Below, one piece after another: positions 6,231 through 8,109 of a stretch of DNA of 8,109 bases. The position numbers and the translations under genes are program-made. Below the pieces are notes generated by a model. The model did no database searches. It saw only the letters and a program-made list of their open reading frames with translations, and was not told where the DNA came from. Origin of the DNA: Thermoleophilaceae bacterium (lineage in GTDB: Bacteria; Actinomycetota; Thermoleophilia; Solirubrobacterales; Thermoleophilaceae); contig JACCUO010000220.1 in assembly GCA_013811765.1 (NCBI GenBank), positions 1 to 8,109 on the forward strand, in the 5' to 3' direction. The first letter of the stretch is position 1; the number at the start of each line of letters is the position of its first letter.

Positions 6231-6408
6231 CGTTTTCGTCTCCGGGTGCCGGCGGGTGGCCGAGATGCCCGGACCCTGGGCCAACGGTAGCGTGAGAGGC
6301 CTTCCGATCATGCCGGTCGCGATCACTTGGCGTCCCGGCAGTGGGAGCGGGCGCCCGCGCAGTCTCGCCCAAGCCGTGTCCCGCGGTTCGGGCGATACAG
6401 TCCGGCCG
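6231..6408. other. Divergent intergenic region between hydrolase and 68-residue gene
   Basis: These 178 bp separate two divergent starts and must hold both promoters. For the rightward gene a TANNNT box is seen (6396-6401). For the leftward gene a weak candidate is TACCGT on the minus strand (6284-6289), without a recognisable -35. A perfect 12-bp palindrome GCGGGCGCCCGC lies at 6347-6358; in DNA of this GC content it may be chance, but it is placed where an operator could sit. Confidence 0.4.
6396..6401 (+). promoter_or_regulatory. Candidate -10 box of the 68-residue gene (leaderless geometry)
   Basis: TACAGT (within GATACAGT) fits TANNNT and ends 7 nt before the GTG at 6409, so transcription would begin at the start codon. 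No Shine-Dalgarno sequence precedes that GTG. The geometry is the same as at fpg and the rpiB-like gene. Confidence 0.5.
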
Positions 6409-6615
6409 GTGGCGCCCCTGACTCCCGAGCAGCTGCGTACCCGTCAGCGCGCCGAGACCGTGATCCGGCTGATGGCCCCCGCCCTTGACGTCCTGCTCGC
6501 CGTCGGCGACCGCCTCTCGCGGATCGTCGAGCCCGAGGATCACGAGTACTACCCGCCGCGCACGCGGATCGGAACGGAGCCTCCACCGTCCGACGCGCGG
6601 GGGCCCCGCGCGTGA
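6409..6615 (+). CDS. Small hypothetical protein, 68 residues
   Basis: I do not recognise this family. The protein begins (M/V)APLTPEQLRTRQRAE, has an amphipathic to hydrophobic helix at about 17-40 (VIRLMAPALDVLLAVGDRLSRIV), then an acidic patch EPEDHEYYPP (41-50) and a Pro/Arg-rich polar tail. The helix holds several charged residues, so a peripheral membrane or protein-protein contact is more likely than a true membrane span. The GTG at 6409 is preferred to the open frame upstream (to 6223) because TACAGT lies 7 nt before it, and because the upstream extension would cross the hydrolase promoter and start with no ribosome site. The stop overlaps the start of the next gene in a GTGA, so the two are probably translationally coupled and may act together. 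Confidence 0.7.
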   Translation: MAPLTPEQLRTRQRAETVIRLMAPALDVLLAVGDRLSRIVEPEDHEYYPPRTRIGTEPPPSDARGPRA

Positions 6616-7508
6616 AGCTCTCCGGCGAGGACGCGGCGGGTGGAAGGGAGGTGAGTACCTCCGCCGATGGCGCCCCTGAGGCGCCGCTTCGGTGGGAGGC
6701 GCGTACCGGCAAGGCAGCCGCCGGCGCGGCCTTTCTCTCCGCCGGCCTGGCTGCCGCGAGCACGGCCGTCCAGATCGCCGCCATCGGAGCACCGCCAGAC
6801 AACGAGCGCGAGGCCCTGATCCGCTTCGACGCCAATCGCGGCGAGTTCTTCCTGAGCCTCGGCCTGCAGGTCCTGTCCTACTTCCTGCTTGCGGCGGCGC
6901 TCTTCTACCTGCTGCGCGCGACGGTGCACCGCCGCCCGGAGACACCGAGGTTCGCCATCGGGCTGCTGCTGCTGGCGCCGGTGCTGCTGGCGGTCGGCGG
7001 TCTCCTGAACCAGCTCGACCTGAACGACGTGGCCGACAAGTTCCTGGCCTCGGGGGAGCGGACGGACAACCGCGCGGAGAACTTGCTCGAGGACCGGGCG
7101 ATATTTGGCGGGGCGGTTGGCTCCGGTGGCACCCTCTGCCTCGCGCTCTCCCTCGTGCTCATCAGCCTCAACGCGATGCGCGCCGGCCTGCTCAGCCGCT
7201 TCATGGGGGTGCTCGGGATGATCGTGGGCGGGCTGTTGATCCTCCCGCTTCTGCCCGGCGGCCAGAGCGTCGTCCAGATCTTCTGGCTCGTGGCGCTCGG
7301 TGCCCTCTTCCTGGATCGCTGGCCGGGTGGCAGGGGCCCCGCCTGGGAGACCGGAGAGGCCGTCCCGTGGCCGTCTGCCGCAGAGGCCCGTGGAGAGGCC
7401 CTTGCGAGCACGCTGAGCGTGGAGCACCCTGACCCAGGCAAGCCGGACGCCGAGGACCCGGGACCGCCGCACCCGGTATCGAGAAAGCGCAAGAAGAAGC
7501 GCCGCTGA
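6612..7508 (+). CDS. Multi-pass membrane protein of unknown function with basic C-terminal tail, 298 residues
   Basis: Unrecognised, though clearly a membrane protein. After a polar N-terminus of about 32 residues there are six probable helices at 36-58, 79-101, 113-133, 165-187, 196-214 and 219-234. The first loop holds the charged segment NEREALIRFDANRGEF (64-79), and the third loop (134-163) is long and charged, ending ENLLEDRAIFGG. After the last helix comes a WPGGRGPAWETGEAVPWPS segment (237-255), then a disordered Pro/Ala/Glu tail ending in RKRKKKRR, likely cytoplasmic by the positive-inside rule. The start GTG overlaps the preceding stop (GTGA). An alternative GTG at 6651 has GGAAGG just upstream and would remove 13 polar residues. 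No enzyme motif or transporter signature is visible. A resemblance to small six-helix DUF families is possible but I cannot assign one. Confidence 0.8.
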   Translation: MKLSGEDAAGGREVSTSADGAPEAPLRWEARTGKAAAGAAFLSAGLAAASTAVQIAAIGAPPDNEREALIRFDANRGEFFLSLGLQVLSYFLLAAALFYLLRATVHRRPETPRFAIGLLLLAPVLLAVGGLLNQLDLNDVADKFLASGERTDNRAENLLEDRAIFGGAVGSGGTLCLALSLVLISLNAMRAGLLSRFMGVLGMIVGGLLILPLLPGGQSVVQIFWLVALGALFLDRWPGGRGPAWETGEAVPWPSAAEARGEALASTLSVEHPDPGKPDAEDPGPPHPVSRKRKKKRR

Positions 7509-7538
7509 GCCCTTTGGAGCGCCTGCCGGCCTCCCGGG

Positions 7539-7560
7539 CGCGATCAATCAGCGGATCGCG
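7539..7560. terminator. Candidate hairpin terminator between convergent genes
   Basis: CGCGATC (7539-7545) and GATCGCG (7554-7560) form a perfect 7-bp stem with an 8-nt loop, in the 55-bp gap between the membrane protein stop and the rpe stop. On the plus strand the stem is followed by TCTTC, a weak U-run; on the minus strand no U-run follows. Position between convergent stops supports a terminator, possibly serving both sides. Confidence 0.45.
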
Positions 7561-7563
7561 TCT

Positions 7564-8109
7564 TCAGTCGGCGTCGATCACGTTCGCCAGCTCGGCGTAG
7601 GCGGCCCCGGGGTCGGGCTTGCCGAAGAGCGCGGAGCCGGCCACGAACAGGGTCGCCCCGGCTTCCGCAGCCGGACCCGCCGTCTTTGAGTCCACGCCGC
7701 CGTCGACCTCGAGCGGCATCCCCTCCGGCAGCAGCTCGCGCAGCGCGGCGATCCTCGCGTCGGAGGCCTCGATGTAGGGCTGGCCGCCCCAGCCCGGATT
7801 GACGGTCATGCACAGCAGCAGGTCGAAGGCGCCGCCGAGCGAGTCGATGGCGGAGATGGGGGTGCCGGGGTTGAGCGCGAGCCCGGCCTTGCAGCCCAGG
7901 TCGCGAATGGCCCCGAGTGCGTAGTGGATGTTCGGGGTGGCCTCGACATGGACGCTGATCGAGTCTGCCCCGGCCTTCGCGTAATCCTCGATGCTCTGCT
8001 CGGGGCGCTCGATCATCAGGTGCACGTCGAGCCAGCCGCCGGCGTCGTGGACCTGCTCGCGCAGGGCATCGACGATCAGCGCGCCGATCGAGATCGGTGG
8101 CACGAAGTG
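7564..8109 (-). CDS. rpe: Ribulose-phosphate 3-epimerase, C-terminal part (5' end off the window)
   Basis: Rpe interconverts ribulose 5-phosphate and xylulose 5-phosphate in the pentose phosphate pathway, as a cytosolic metal-dependent TIM barrel. The frame is open to the right edge and reads HFVPPISIG, the well-known continuation of the DVMDGHFVP motif, so the GTG at 8103 is an internal valine. The visible 181 residues of about 220 include DVHLMIERP (the histidine is a metal ligand), SVHVEA, the phosphate-region loop VNPGWGGQPYI, EVDGGVDSKTAG (the aspartate is a metal ligand and acid/base), and AGATLFVAGSALFG, which binds phosphate. All visible active-site residues are present, so the protein should be active. 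The remaining ligands (His and Asp of the HxDVMDG strand) lie beyond the window. It is convergent with the membrane protein gene. Confidence 0.96.
   Translation of the reverse strand, partial: HFVPPISIGALIVDALREQVHDAGGWLDVHLMIERPEQSIEDYAKAGADSISVHVEATPNIHYALGAIRDLGCKAGLALNPGTPISAIDSLGGAFDLLLCMTVNPGWGGQPYIEASDARIAALRELLPEGMPLEVDGGVDSKTAGPAAEAGATLFVAGSALFGKPDPGAAYAELANVIDAD

Noticed and set aside
4519..6945. 808-codon open frame on the minus strand overlapping the hydrolase gene
   Set aside because: It is Pro/Arg/Gly/Ala-rich with no recognisable domain, and it runs through the divergent intergenic region and into the opposite membrane protein gene. It is a GC-rich shadow of the hydrolase frame, which has a signal peptide and both catalytic motifs.
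1..8109. tRNA, rRNA, CRISPR, insertion sequence, attachment site or transferred island
   Set aside because: No direct repeat series, transposase, cloverleaf-like sequence or compositional break was seen; base composition and codon use look uniform throughout.

Overview
The window is about 8.1 kb of uniformly GC-rich DNA, dense with genes and showing no mobile element, CRISPR array or RNA gene. High GC, GTG and TTG starts, promoter-like TANNNT boxes placed directly before start codons, and the flavour of several proteins (an ACAD10/11-type phosphotransferase, an Fpg of the TGGR...DRRLSRLLK-ending type, a GH39-like secreted hydrolase) suggest a high-GC actinobacterium, probably of the Thermoleophilia/Solirubrobacterales. 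That placement is inferred from recognised protein style, not from a search.

Layout from left to right. The 3' part of an mreB gene (+) enters from the left edge and ends at 539. It faces a minus-strand pair, rpiB-like isomerase (1817-2254) then a phosphotransferase (577-1701). Divergent from rpiB, across only 38 bp, a plus-strand pair begins: an Fpg/MutM-type DNA glycosylase (2293-3141) and a flippase-like LPG-synthase-type membrane protein (3168-4190). These converge on a second minus-strand pair, a secreted clan-A glycoside hydrolase (4539-6230) and an unrecognised 95-residue protein (4230-4517). After a 178-bp divergent intergenic region comes a plus-strand pair of unrecognised genes, a 68-residue protein (6409-6615) overlapping by 4 bp a six-helix membrane protein with a lysine/arginine-rich tail (6612-7508). 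Finally the 3' part of rpe (-) runs off the right edge.

Functionally this looks like ordinary chromosomal core and near-core content: cell shape (MreB), base-excision repair (Fpg), pentose phosphate metabolism (Rpe, RpiB-like), envelope functions (flippase-like protein, secreted hydrolase, membrane protein). I see no single pathway uniting all genes and no clear undescribed system. The points most worth a second look are active-site and zinc-site substitutions in the RpiB-like, Fpg and glycoside hydrolase proteins, three start codons with the same leaderless-type promoter geometry (TANNNT, 7 nt, start codon), and the coupled 68-residue/membrane protein pair.
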